Assembly (NCBI GenBank): GCA_944381575.1
Contig: CALWLS010000009.1
Span: forward strand, 1 to 64,000
Length of the DNA stretch: 64,000 nt
Direction of reading: 5' to 3'
Origin: an uncultured Lachnospiraceae bacterium
GTDB taxonomy: Bacteria; Bacillota; Clostridia; Lachnospirales; Lachnospiraceae
Below, in pieces: positions 25,469 through 33,052 of the stretch (within the stretch, counting starts at the first letter, position 1; each line of letters starts with the position of its first letter). Made by a program: the position numbers and the translations under genes. A model generated the notes under the pieces. The model saw nothing but the letters and a program-made list of their open reading frames with translations. It did no database searches and had not been told where the DNA came from.

Positions 25469-27049
25469 TTATTCGCCTATGACGTTCCTTATGGCTACAG
25501 GCGTCCTGTAGTTCCATCTGGTTATCCTTATGCCGCTCTTTGCGGAAGCGGCGCTTATTACCTGCCCGTTTCCTATATACAGGGCCACATGATTGATCGT
25601 ACCGGAGCTGTTTGCATAAAATACAAGATCTCCCGGCTTCATATTGGCGGAGGTGACTCTTACCCCGACCTTGGCCTGCTCACGGCTGGTCCTCGGTATG
25701 CTGATGCCGAAATGCTCCATTACCCTCATGGTAAAGCCTGAGCAGTCGGTGCCGTTCGTAAGCGACGTTCCGCCCCATACATATCTGTTGCCGACAAACT
25801 GGCAGGCATAGTTTACAATACTGTTTCTGAATGCCGCCGCGGCGTTCGCAGCCTCTACCGCAGGATAATACTCTATCGCCTCGCTTAAACCATACCTGAC
25901 GTCCACGTTATTATCCCTGGTGGATATGAACGCCCTGTCAGTCTCCTCATCTCCGTCACCCGAATCAAGCTCTATCTCGACCCAGCCGTCCAGCTGATTG
26001 ATGACGTCGTAGGCCTGATTTTTAGTAACGCTTGTCCATACGCCGGCGTCAAGATTAGGTTCGCTTCTGACATTTAAGGAGTCTACATTTATGTAAGCTG
26101 TGAGCTTGGCATAGTCCAGAGCCGCGTTTTCCGCGTTTTTACCGGTCATGCAGTAGTCTGCTCTCACATATCCGGTCACAGGACCGGACTTGATCTTATA
26201 CCAGGTATTGCCGTCCTCTCCCGTCACCGTCTCCAAAAGCTCGCCTCCGCTGCCCTCGGTAAACTGTCCGATTATATTGTTGATGCCGTCATCCTCAGGC
26301 GTTTCCCTGATGTTCACATATCCGTCGGTAGCGGCAAGCACAAGCTGATCGTACTGAGTTGTGGCCATGGTCCTTAAATCCAGTCTTCTTGCGGCGTTTA
26401 AGCAGGTGGCTATCTTAGCATTTCCGTCGCCGACATTGATATAGCCCTCTGTTTTTTCACCGCTTTCAGTCTGCGCCTCTATCTTTGCCCAGTCTCCGTC
26501 TCTGCTGATGAAAACATATCTCTCACCAAGCCTCGCTTTTCCGATAACATTCATCGGATCTATCTCCGGAGCCGACCTGATGTTAAGCACGTCAGTTGTT
26601 ATGACCGCCCTCATTTTGGCGTCGGAAAGGGCAAGTTCCTCCGCTTCCTCTCCTGTCACTATATACTCCGACTTGCAGTAGCCACGTATATTTCCTGACT
26701 TTATCAGGCTCCAGTCTCCGTCATCCTCAAGTATGTCAAGAGCTGCGCCGTTTTCAAGCTTTCCGATTATATTGGTCATGTCCAGCTCGTTAGGCTGTGA
26801 CCTTAAGTTTATGTAGCTGCTGGTACTGATTATGCCGAAATTCTCATAGTCTTCCGTAAGCTCCTCAAGCTTTTCTTCCCTTTCCATCTCCTGAAGCTCC
26901 TCGGGAGTCAGATTGCTGATCTCAGCTATTATCTCCTGATCCGCATCCTTTTTTCCCGTTTTAACGATGGCAAGTATTATCAGCAGGACCACTATGAGTA
27001 TTGCCCCGGCAGCAAATTCAATTTTTTCCTTTCTGAAAGGTCTGTTCAA
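25469..27049 (-). CDS. SH3b-repeat NlpC/P60 cell-wall endopeptidase
   Basis: A 526-residue envelope hydrolase. Residues ~13-32 form an N-terminal membrane anchor (AAGAILIVVLLIILAIV). Four SH3b-type repeats follow (recurring YINLRSQP, VLNIRSAPE, YVNIRETPE, LNVRSEPN). The last ~120 residues are an NlpC/P60 domain with catalytic cysteine in GTDCSGFTMRV and histidine in INHVALYIGNG, so it probably cleaves D-Glu-DAP bonds in peptidoglycan. It starts with TTG, preceded by GGAGG seven bases upstream and inside the end of the PBP gene, so the two are likely made together. Confidence 0.92.
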   Translation of the reverse strand: MNRPFRKEKIEFAAGAILIVVLLIILAIVKTGKKDADQEIIAEISNLTPEELQEMEREEKLEELTEDYENFGIISTSSYINLRSQPNELDMTNIIGKLENGAALDILEDDGDWSLIKSGNIRGYCKSEYIVTGEEAEELALSDAKMRAVITTDVLNIRSAPEIDPMNVIGKARLGERYVFISRDGDWAKIEAQTESGEKTEGYINVGDGNAKIATCLNAARRLDLRTMATTQYDQLVLAATDGYVNIRETPEDDGINNIIGQFTEGSGGELLETVTGEDGNTWYKIKSGPVTGYVRADYCMTGKNAENAALDYAKLTAYINVDSLNVRSEPNLDAGVWTSVTKNQAYDVINQLDGWVEIELDSGDGDEETDRAFISTRDNNVDVRYGLSEAIEYYPAVEAANAAAAFRNSIVNYACQFVGNRYVWGGTSLTNGTDCSGFTMRVMEHFGISIPRTSREQAKVGVRVTSANMKPGDLVFYANSSGTINHVALYIGNGQVISAASAKSGIRITRWNYRTPVAIRNVIGE

Positions 27050-29707
27050 TCAATTACCTCCGGGCCCAGGACCCTGTGGGGACTGATTAATAGTTACTCC
27101 AGGCGATATTATCACGCCGTTTCCTCCTGACGGAGCCGTCTCAGCAGGGGAATCCACTATCTCAGCTTCCCCGGCTCCCGATGTCTCGGTCTCTGATGCT
27201 TCAGTCCCTGAGCCTCCCGATGAATATGAATGTCCGCTGTCATCCGTATATTTCCCTCTGTCTTCCTCCGGCACTATTATGCTTCCGTATGAAGTATGAT
27301 GATCACATTTTTCAGTCGGAACGTTATCCTCATCAAAATATTCGGTATAAACTGCGTTGCTTCCTCCCCTGTAATCAGCGTAGCATCCGCTGTGAGGCAG
27401 TTTTCCGCTCTTTCTGCATACCTCGACCTCTACGATGCCTTCAGGGACTTCGAAGCCTGTATCCTCCATGCCCTCATGGACTCTGTCCATTATGTTCTTC
27501 CATATATCCTTATGAAAGGAGGTTCCGCCGTTATATTCTCCGGTCTCAGGATCGCTTAAGGACTGGTTGTCGTCACAGCCCGCCCATATGCCTGCCGTAT
27601 AGTACGGCGTAAAACCAACGAACCAGACGTCGTTATTGTTTGTAGTGGTTCCTGATTTTCCGGCAGTGGTCATATCGTCAAGATGAGCTCTTGTGGAGGT
27701 ATTGTTGACGGTATAGCCGCTCGACCACTTTGTATGCGGCTCAGTGGCTCTCTTCAGAGCATCCGTAAGCAGGAAAGCCGTAGTTTCCTTCATGACCCTG
27801 TCCGGCTCATCCTCTTCAAGGTCTATAAGGACATTTCCGTTTTTGTCGTATATCTTGGTAAACAGCTTTGCCTCTGAATACAGGCCTCCGTCTGCTATAG
27901 TTGCAAAGGCGTTTGTAAGCTCAAGATTGGTGACGCCCTTCGTTATTCCTCCAAGAGCAGTTGCCACGTTATAATCCTCGTCCGTAAGTGAGCTTATGCC
28001 GAGCTTCCTTGCAAACTCAACTCCTCCTTCCGGAGTCACTGTCTCGTACATACACCTTACGGCAACTATATTCATTGAGAACTCTATTCCGTCCCTTATG
28101 CTGGAGTAACCAAAATAGTTTCCTCCTCTCCACCAGTTCCTGAAGGTCTTATCCCCGACTGTGAACTCGCAGTCATAATAACATGTGCCAAGCGTTGCGC
28201 CGTAATCCTCAAGGGCAGGCGCGAAGGCGGTTATTACCTTAAATACGGAACCCGGCTGCTTATAGGTATTATAGGCTCTGTTGATGGTCAGGGAATATTT
28301 CTTTTCTCCGCGGCCTCCGCTTATGGCCTTTACTTCCTTAGTTCTCTGATCCATAAGTACGAAGGATACCTGAGGCTGGAGCGCAGTATCCAGTGTTTCC
28401 GCTATGATCTCGTCTCCCGCGGCCTCATCATATATGGTGCTCCTGTACTCAGCTATCGCCTCTTTTACTGCATCTTCGGTCTTGAAAAGTCCGTTATAAT
28501 TGCTCCTGTGCTCTTCAAAATACCTGTCGGCGTCCTTTTCACTGTAATGCTTCAGTCCCCCGTCTGCATGCTGGATGGAACACCTCCACTTATAGCTGTA
28601 TTTTGCCGTATCATAATTATCAGGATCATTGACCTCGCTGTCCACTATGGCCTGCATCTCAGGATCCTGGGTTGTCATTATCTTAAGGCCTCCGGAATAC
28701 AGAAGGTCCTTTGCTTCAGCCTCCGTAAGCTTTAATCTTTCCTTAAGCACCTCCTGTACCTGCTCTATGAGCGCATCAGTAAAATAACTGTATATCCTCG
28801 GCGACGCATTGTACTCCTCATCATGGATCCTTATCTCATCATATACCTCCATGCCCGAGGCGTCCCGCATATCATCCTCTGATATATACCCCTGCTCATA
28901 CATGTTCTCAAGCACCTGCAGGCGTCTCTCCTGGTTTTCCTCCGGATGTGTAAGCGGATTGAGCCTCGAAGGATTCTTGGTTATTGAGGCCAGCACCGTA
29001 CACTCTGCAAGATCGAGCTCTCCAAGCTCCTTTCCGAAATATCTCTCAGCCGCCACCTTGACCCCAAGGGTATTGTTGCCAAGGTTGATGGTATTGAGAT
29101 AATCCGTCATTATCTGCTTTTTTATCTCTTCCTTTTCTATGCCCGGCTGGTTTTCAAGCCTGAGCGCTATATACCACTCCTGAAACTTTCTCTCGTACAG
29201 GGCGAAGCCAGACTCGTTGCCACCCGAAAAAACGCTGTTTTTTATCAGCTGCTGTGTAATGGTGGAACCGCCTCCCGCCGAGCTGTCTCCCGTAAGCACT
29301 CCTTTTACCGCTCTTGTGATGGAACGTATGTCAATTCCGTTATGCTTCCAGAACCTCTGGTCCTCTATCGCAACGAATGCATTTATCAGATCCTCCGGAA
29401 GCTCTTCAAACGCAGCCGCCTCCCTGTTTGAGCCCTCCTGTACAAGAGTTGCGACAAGGTTTCCGTTCGTGTCATATGTCGTCGTGGCGTAGCCGCTTGG
29501 AGAAAAATCGAGTGTATCTATATCCGGCGTATTATCTATTATGCCTATGAGCATACCGGTCCCGAATGCCGCTCCGCATAAAAAAAGCATGAGAAAAACA
29601 CAGCCGGCTAATAGCTTAATGCTGTGTATCCTCCTGTTGGCCGCCTTCTGGTCACCGTATGTTATGTCTTCAAGCTGCTCATTGACAGACTTTCTGGTAA
29701 ATTTCAT
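27050..29707 (-). CDS. Class A penicillin-binding protein (PBP1A type)
   Basis: An 885-residue bifunctional glycosyltransferase/transpeptidase. One membrane helix (~33-57). The GT51 domain has EDQRFWKHNGID and GGGSTITQQLIKN. The transpeptidase domain has the serine motif KQPGSVFK, the SMN triad FSMNIVAV, and KSGTTT. The extracellular C-terminal tail is rich in Ser, Glu, Gly and Pro (ending QGPGPGGN). ATG 29707 with GAGGACGGG upstream is preferred over TTG 29725. It precedes the NlpC/P60 gene without a gap, pairing wall synthesis with wall cleavage. Confidence 0.95.
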   Translation of the reverse strand: MKFTRKSVNEQLEDITYGDQKAANRRIHSIKLLAGCVFLMLFLCGAAFGTGMLIGIIDNTPDIDTLDFSPSGYATTTYDTNGNLVATLVQEGSNREAAAFEELPEDLINAFVAIEDQRFWKHNGIDIRSITRAVKGVLTGDSSAGGGSTITQQLIKNSVFSGGNESGFALYERKFQEWYIALRLENQPGIEKEEIKKQIMTDYLNTINLGNNTLGVKVAAERYFGKELGELDLAECTVLASITKNPSRLNPLTHPEENQERRLQVLENMYEQGYISEDDMRDASGMEVYDEIRIHDEEYNASPRIYSYFTDALIEQVQEVLKERLKLTEAEAKDLLYSGGLKIMTTQDPEMQAIVDSEVNDPDNYDTAKYSYKWRCSIQHADGGLKHYSEKDADRYFEEHRSNYNGLFKTEDAVKEAIAEYRSTIYDEAAGDEIIAETLDTALQPQVSFVLMDQRTKEVKAISGGRGEKKYSLTINRAYNTYKQPGSVFKVITAFAPALEDYGATLGTCYYDCEFTVGDKTFRNWWRGGNYFGYSSIRDGIEFSMNIVAVRCMYETVTPEGGVEFARKLGISSLTDEDYNVATALGGITKGVTNLELTNAFATIADGGLYSEAKLFTKIYDKNGNVLIDLEEDEPDRVMKETTAFLLTDALKRATEPHTKWSSGYTVNNTSTRAHLDDMTTAGKSGTTTNNNDVWFVGFTPYYTAGIWAGCDDNQSLSDPETGEYNGGTSFHKDIWKNIMDRVHEGMEDTGFEVPEGIVEVEVCRKSGKLPHSGCYADYRGGSNAVYTEYFDEDNVPTEKCDHHTSYGSIIVPEEDRGKYTDDSGHSYSSGGSGTEASETETSGAGEAEIVDSPAETAPSGGNGVIISPGVTINQSPQGPGPGGN

Positions 29708-29751
29708 CCCGTCCTCGATATCCAAACAGTATATGCGTTTTTATCCGATCC

Positions 29752-29814
29752 ATTATATTTTATCACATGCCAAGCATGCCGCACAAATTATAATATCGCG
29801 CAGTTTCTTACAAA
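29752..29814 (-). promoter_or_regulatory. Candidate promoter region of the PBP gene
   Basis: Two minus-strand TATAAT boxes (29752-29757 and 29787-29792) lie between the small membrane gene and the PBP gene. The second has TTTGTA 16 bases upstream (29809-29814). Neither pair is perfect. Confidence 0.35.
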
Positions 29815-29851
29815 TGTATTATAGTGTTTTAAGAAATCAGCAGTTGCCCCG

Positions 29852-30055
29852 TCAGTCCTCTTTTTCGTCTCCGCCGTCTTTTTTAGACAGTCTGAAAAAC
29901 ATGATGAACGCGTATATCACCGCCGGGACGACTATAAGGAAAAACAGCAGCAAAAGAGTTATCCTCTGGTCAGTGCCGAAAAACGCGTTTGCCAGAAGAC
30001 ATGCCAGTATAAGCACTATTAAGGCAAGGGCCGCTGCCGCAAGCTTTCTCTTCAT
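29852..30055 (-). CDS. Small two-helix membrane protein, function unknown
   Basis: A 67-residue protein made almost wholly of two hydrophobic helices (LAAAALALIVLILACLLANA and TLLLLFFLIVVPAVIYAFIM) joined by a short polar turn, with a charged C-terminus (KKDGGDEKED). GAGAGGATCAA precedes the ATG, and it follows the ABC-F gene by 11 bases, so translation is likely. I do not recognise the family. Confidence 0.6.
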   Translation of the reverse strand: MKRKLAAAALALIVLILACLLANAFFGTDQRITLLLLFFLIVVPAVIYAFIMFFRLSKKDGGDEKED

Positions 30056-30066
30056 TTGATCCTCTC

Positions 30067-32052
30067 TTAAAAATCCTCTATCTCCTCCGATATGCGCTCC
30101 CAGTCGGCGTACAGCTTATCGAGCCTTTCCTTTACCTTCATCTGTTTAGATGAGATCTCGTTAAGCCTTGCCGAATTAACGGCCACCTCCGGCCTTGACA
30201 TTTCCTCATCCATATCAGATATGGCCGTCTCAGCAGCATTTATATCCTTTTCACAGGCCGACAGCTGGTTCTTAAGCTTTTGGAGCTGCTGTTTCCTTTC
30301 CTTCTGCTCCCTGAAGCTTAATTTCGCCGCTGTATCTTCTGTTTTATCTCCTTCAGTCCTGTCACAGCTGACTGATCCTGCCGTCTCATCTTTTGGTTCA
30401 ATACCGTAATAATGACTCAGGCTGCCGCTCACTGCCTTAAGCTTGTCAAAGGAGGGATCAGACTGTTTTTCAAGATAGTAATCGTAATTTCCCTGATAAT
30501 TGATAAAATGCCCGTTATCGAGCTCAAGTATCCTTGTAGCCGTCCGGTTTATGAAATACCTGTCATGGGAAACATATATCACCGTTCCCTCGTAATTTTT
30601 TACGGCCTCCTCAAGGATCTCCTTTGAGGTTATATCCAAATGGTTGGTAGGCTCGTCAAGGATAAGCAGGTTGGCTTTACTCAGCATGAGCTTTGAAAGT
30701 GAGAGCCTGCCCTTTTCTCCTCCCGAAAGATCCCTTACATACTTGAAAACATCTTCTCCCGTAAACAGGAAGGATGCCAGGAGATTCCTTATCTCGGTAT
30801 TATCCATTGAAGGATAAGCGTCCGATATCTCATCAAAGACCGTATTATCGGGATCAAGGACGTGATGCTCCTGATCATAATACGCCGTTTCCACCCTGCT
30901 TCCGAATTCCAGCTCTCCGGTATCCGCCTTTATTTCCCCGGAAATGATCTTAAGAAGCGTCGTTTTTCCGGTACCGTTGGGACCGATGATGGCTAATTTC
31001 TCGCCTCTTTTCACATCGAGATCGACGCCTGAAAAAAGGACCTTATCTCCAAAGGCCTTGCTTAAGCCGTCCGCAAACAGAACATCCTTTCCTGACTGCT
31101 TTGACGGCCTGAACTTAAGCCTCATGGCATCATCTATGTCGAAGGGTTTTTCAACCTTTTCCATCTTCGCAAGAGCCTTTTCCCTGGACTCGGCCCTCTT
31201 TATGGATTTCTCCCTGTTAAAACGCTTAAGCTTCTCAATGACCTCCTGCTGATGCTTTATCTCAGCCTGGTTGTTGAGATATGCCTTCATACGGTCCTTC
31301 CTTAACGCGGCCTTTTTTTCCGCAAAGGCCGTATAATTGCCCGTATACATGGTTCCCCTGCCATTTTCGATATCAAATACCTTATTGACTATGCGGTCAA
31401 GGAAATATCTGTCATGGGAAACTATTATTACTGCGTTTTTCCAAGATCTTAAATAGTTTTCAAGCCACGATACCGAAGCTATATCCAGATGGTTCGTAGG
31501 CTCGTCAAGTATCAGTATGTCAGGAGCCTTAAGCAGGAGCTTTCCCAGCTCAAGCCTTGTTTTCTGCCCTCCGGAAAGCTGGCGGACCTTTAAGTCGAAC
31601 TCTTCCTCCTTAAAACCAAGTCCCTTAAGGACTCCCGTCACATTGGATCTTACGGCATAGCCGTTTTCAAGCTCGAATCTGTGGGAAAGCTCGGAATATC
31701 TCTTAAGGAGCTCCTCGTCGGATGAGGCCTTCATCATCCCTTCCAGACGCCTTAACTCATTTTCCATGTCAAGTACGTCTTTTTTTACATCCAGGACCGC
31801 GTCATATATCGTTTTTTCCCCGTCGATATCCGGCATCTGTGACAGATAGCCGAGCCTGATATCCTTTGAAACAGACACGCTGCCGCTGTCCGGCTGCTCC
31901 TCGCCTATCAGCTGCCTTAAAAGAGTAGTTTTCCCGGCGCCGTTTGCTCCGGTTATGGCCAGCCTGTCCCTTGCTTCTATATGGAAGCTTATATTTTTAA
32001 TAATGTCCCTGCCGTCATATGATTTTGTCAGATTATTGACTGCCAGTATCAT
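30067..32052 (-). CDS. ABC-F family ATPase (ribosome-associated)
   Basis: A 661-residue soluble protein with two ABC domains and no membrane part. Walker A sites GANGAGKTTLL and GPNGTGKTTLL; signatures LSGGQKTRLEL and LSGGEKGRLSLS; Walker B ILILDEPTNHLD and LLILDEPTNHLD. The ~80-residue inter-domain linker is charged and helical (FNREKSIKRAESREKALAKM), and a C-terminal coiled coil (~570-661) follows. This fits the YdiF/Uup branch, which acts on ribosomes; antibiotic protection cannot be claimed from sequence. It overlaps the end of a MarR-type gene by 20 bp. Confidence 0.92.
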   Translation of the reverse strand: MILAVNNLTKSYDGRDIIKNISFHIEARDRLAITGANGAGKTTLLRQLIGEEQPDSGSVSVSKDIRLGYLSQMPDIDGEKTIYDAVLDVKKDVLDMENELRRLEGMMKASSDEELLKRYSELSHRFELENGYAVRSNVTGVLKGLGFKEEEFDLKVRQLSGGQKTRLELGKLLLKAPDILILDEPTNHLDIASVSWLENYLRSWKNAVIIVSHDRYFLDRIVNKVFDIENGRGTMYTGNYTAFAEKKAALRKDRMKAYLNNQAEIKHQQEVIEKLKRFNREKSIKRAESREKALAKMEKVEKPFDIDDAMRLKFRPSKQSGKDVLFADGLSKAFGDKVLFSGVDLDVKRGEKLAIIGPNGTGKTTLLKIISGEIKADTGELEFGSRVETAYYDQEHHVLDPDNTVFDEISDAYPSMDNTEIRNLLASFLFTGEDVFKYVRDLSGGEKGRLSLSKLMLSKANLLILDEPTNHLDITSKEILEEAVKNYEGTVIYVSHDRYFINRTATRILELDNGHFINYQGNYDYYLEKQSDPSFDKLKAVSGSLSHYYGIEPKDETAGSVSCDRTEGDKTEDTAAKLSFREQKERKQQLQKLKNQLSACEKDINAAETAISDMDEEMSRPEVAVNSARLNEISSKQMKVKERLDKLYADWERISEEIEDF

Positions 32053-32554
32053 TTATATTATCGTTCTCCGTCTTTTTATCTCCAAGATATTCATTGAATA
32101 TATCGAATTCCTGCCAGAGTTTTCCGCTTATTTTCTCAATAAACATTTCAAGGAACTGCCTGCTTTCCTCAGAGGCGCTCTGAAGAAGGCTTTCTACAAA
32201 CAGATTCAGCTCCTTATGGAACTGGTCGTGTCTCTCGTACATCCTTCTGCCGAGGGATGTAAGGCTTATGGCCCGCTTTGCGGCATTTTCCTCGTCTACT
32301 TTTTTTATTATGAGCCCCTTTTTTTCCAGCTTCGTAAGCTGCTGTGAGACCGCGCCCTTTGTGACTCCGAGCTTTTTGGCCAGCTCCGTCACATATATCG
32401 GCTCATTATCTCCTATTGCCTTTATGGTATCCATCTCGCTTGCCATGATAGTTACGTAGCCCGCATCGTAAACTGAAGACTTACGTATGCGTTCTACCTT
32501 TTCTATCAGCCTCAGGATGGACGGAGTATCCATTTCTGTGTTTTTCTCAGTCAT
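32033..32554 (-). CDS. MarR family transcriptional regulator
   Basis: A ~173-residue winged-helix regulator. The DNA-binding part is YVTELAKKLGVTKGAVSQQL, followed by the wing (KKVDEENAAKRAISLTSLG) and a long dimerisation helix. ATG 32554 (MTEKNTEMD) is chosen; the upstream frame to 32608 would run through a transcription terminator. It overlaps the ABC-F start by 20 bp, suggesting an operon in which MarR controls the ABC-F gene. The ligand is unknown. Confidence 0.85.
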   Translation of the reverse strand: MTEKNTEMDTPSILRLIEKVERIRKSSVYDAGYVTIMASEMDTIKAIGDNEPIYVTELAKKLGVTKGAVSQQLTKLEKKGLIIKKVDEENAAKRAISLTSLGRRMYERHDQFHKELNLFVESLLQSASEESRQFLEMFIEKISGKLWQEFDIFNEYLGDKKTENDNINDTGSQ

Positions 32555-32567
32555 ATCGTCTTTCTTT

Positions 32568-32598
32568 ACAAAACAGCACCCGCAAATACGGGTGCTGT
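32568..32598 (-). terminator. Rho-independent terminator of rpsO
   Basis: A perfect 10-bp stem (ACAGCACCCG at 32573-32582 with its complement at 32589-32598) and a six-base loop, followed on the minus strand by TTTTGT. It lies about 50 bases after the rpsO stop and 14 or more bases before the MarR gene, so it could also act as a read-through control point for the MarR/ABC-F pair. Confidence 0.8.
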
Positions 32599-32647
32599 AA
32601 GCGCGCAATTTTGTGTTATATTTAAATGATGAAATAATCGTTTTAGA

Positions 32648-32914
32648 TCACTTACGGATCCCGAGTTCCTTGATGAGGTTTCTGTAACCGTCAAGGTTCT
32701 TCTTCATAAGATACTGGAGCAGGCTCCTTCTCTTACCTACCATCATAAGAAGTCCCTTTCTTGAATGGTGATCCTTAGGGTTCTCCTTAAGATGAGCTGT
32801 GAGTTCATTGATCCTCTCTGTAAGGATGGCTATCTGGACCTCAGGTGAACCCGTATCGCCTTCGGTACGTCCATAGGCCTTGATAATCTCAGCTTTTTTC
32901 TCTTTGGAAATCAT
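32648..32914 (-). CDS. rpsO: 30S ribosomal protein S15
   Basis: An 88-residue primary 16S rRNA-binding protein of the small subunit platform. The family signature is clear ([40 protein letters not shown]). Normal length. The ATG follows AGAAAGGAG. It has its own promoter, a ~110-base leader that may be autoregulated, and a terminator. Confidence 0.98.
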   Translation of the reverse strand: MISKEKKAEIIKAYGRTEGDTGSPEVQIAILTERINELTAHLKENPKDHHSRKGLLMMVGKRRSLLQYLMKKNLDGYRNLIKELGIRK

Positions 32915-33017
32915 GTTTTTCTCCTTTCTGTTTATTGACCGGAGCTTACCCGGCCTCTCTTACCGTAAGACAAAGCCTCCGTCAAGGAGTACGTAAAGCT
33001 GTGCCTCGGCGCTAAGC
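32915..33017 (-). promoter_or_regulatory. rpsO 5' leader, possible S15 autoregulatory RNA
   Basis: The ~103-base leader contains several G/C-rich complementary segments: GCCGAGGC, GACGGAGGC, and GGCCGGG...CTCCGG. The last part lies just before the ribosome site. S15 represses its own synthesis in several bacterial groups through lineage-specific leaders; a fold prediction has not been run. Confidence 0.4.
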
Positions 33018-33023
33018 TTTAAG

Positions 33024-33052
33024 ATTTTATCATGTTTTAAATGATATTTCAA
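33024..33052 (-). promoter_or_regulatory. rpsO promoter
   Basis: Minus-strand TTGAAA (33047-33052), 17-base spacer, TAAAAT (33024-33029). It overlaps the very end of the truB-ribF gene (stop at 33049). Confidence 0.7.
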
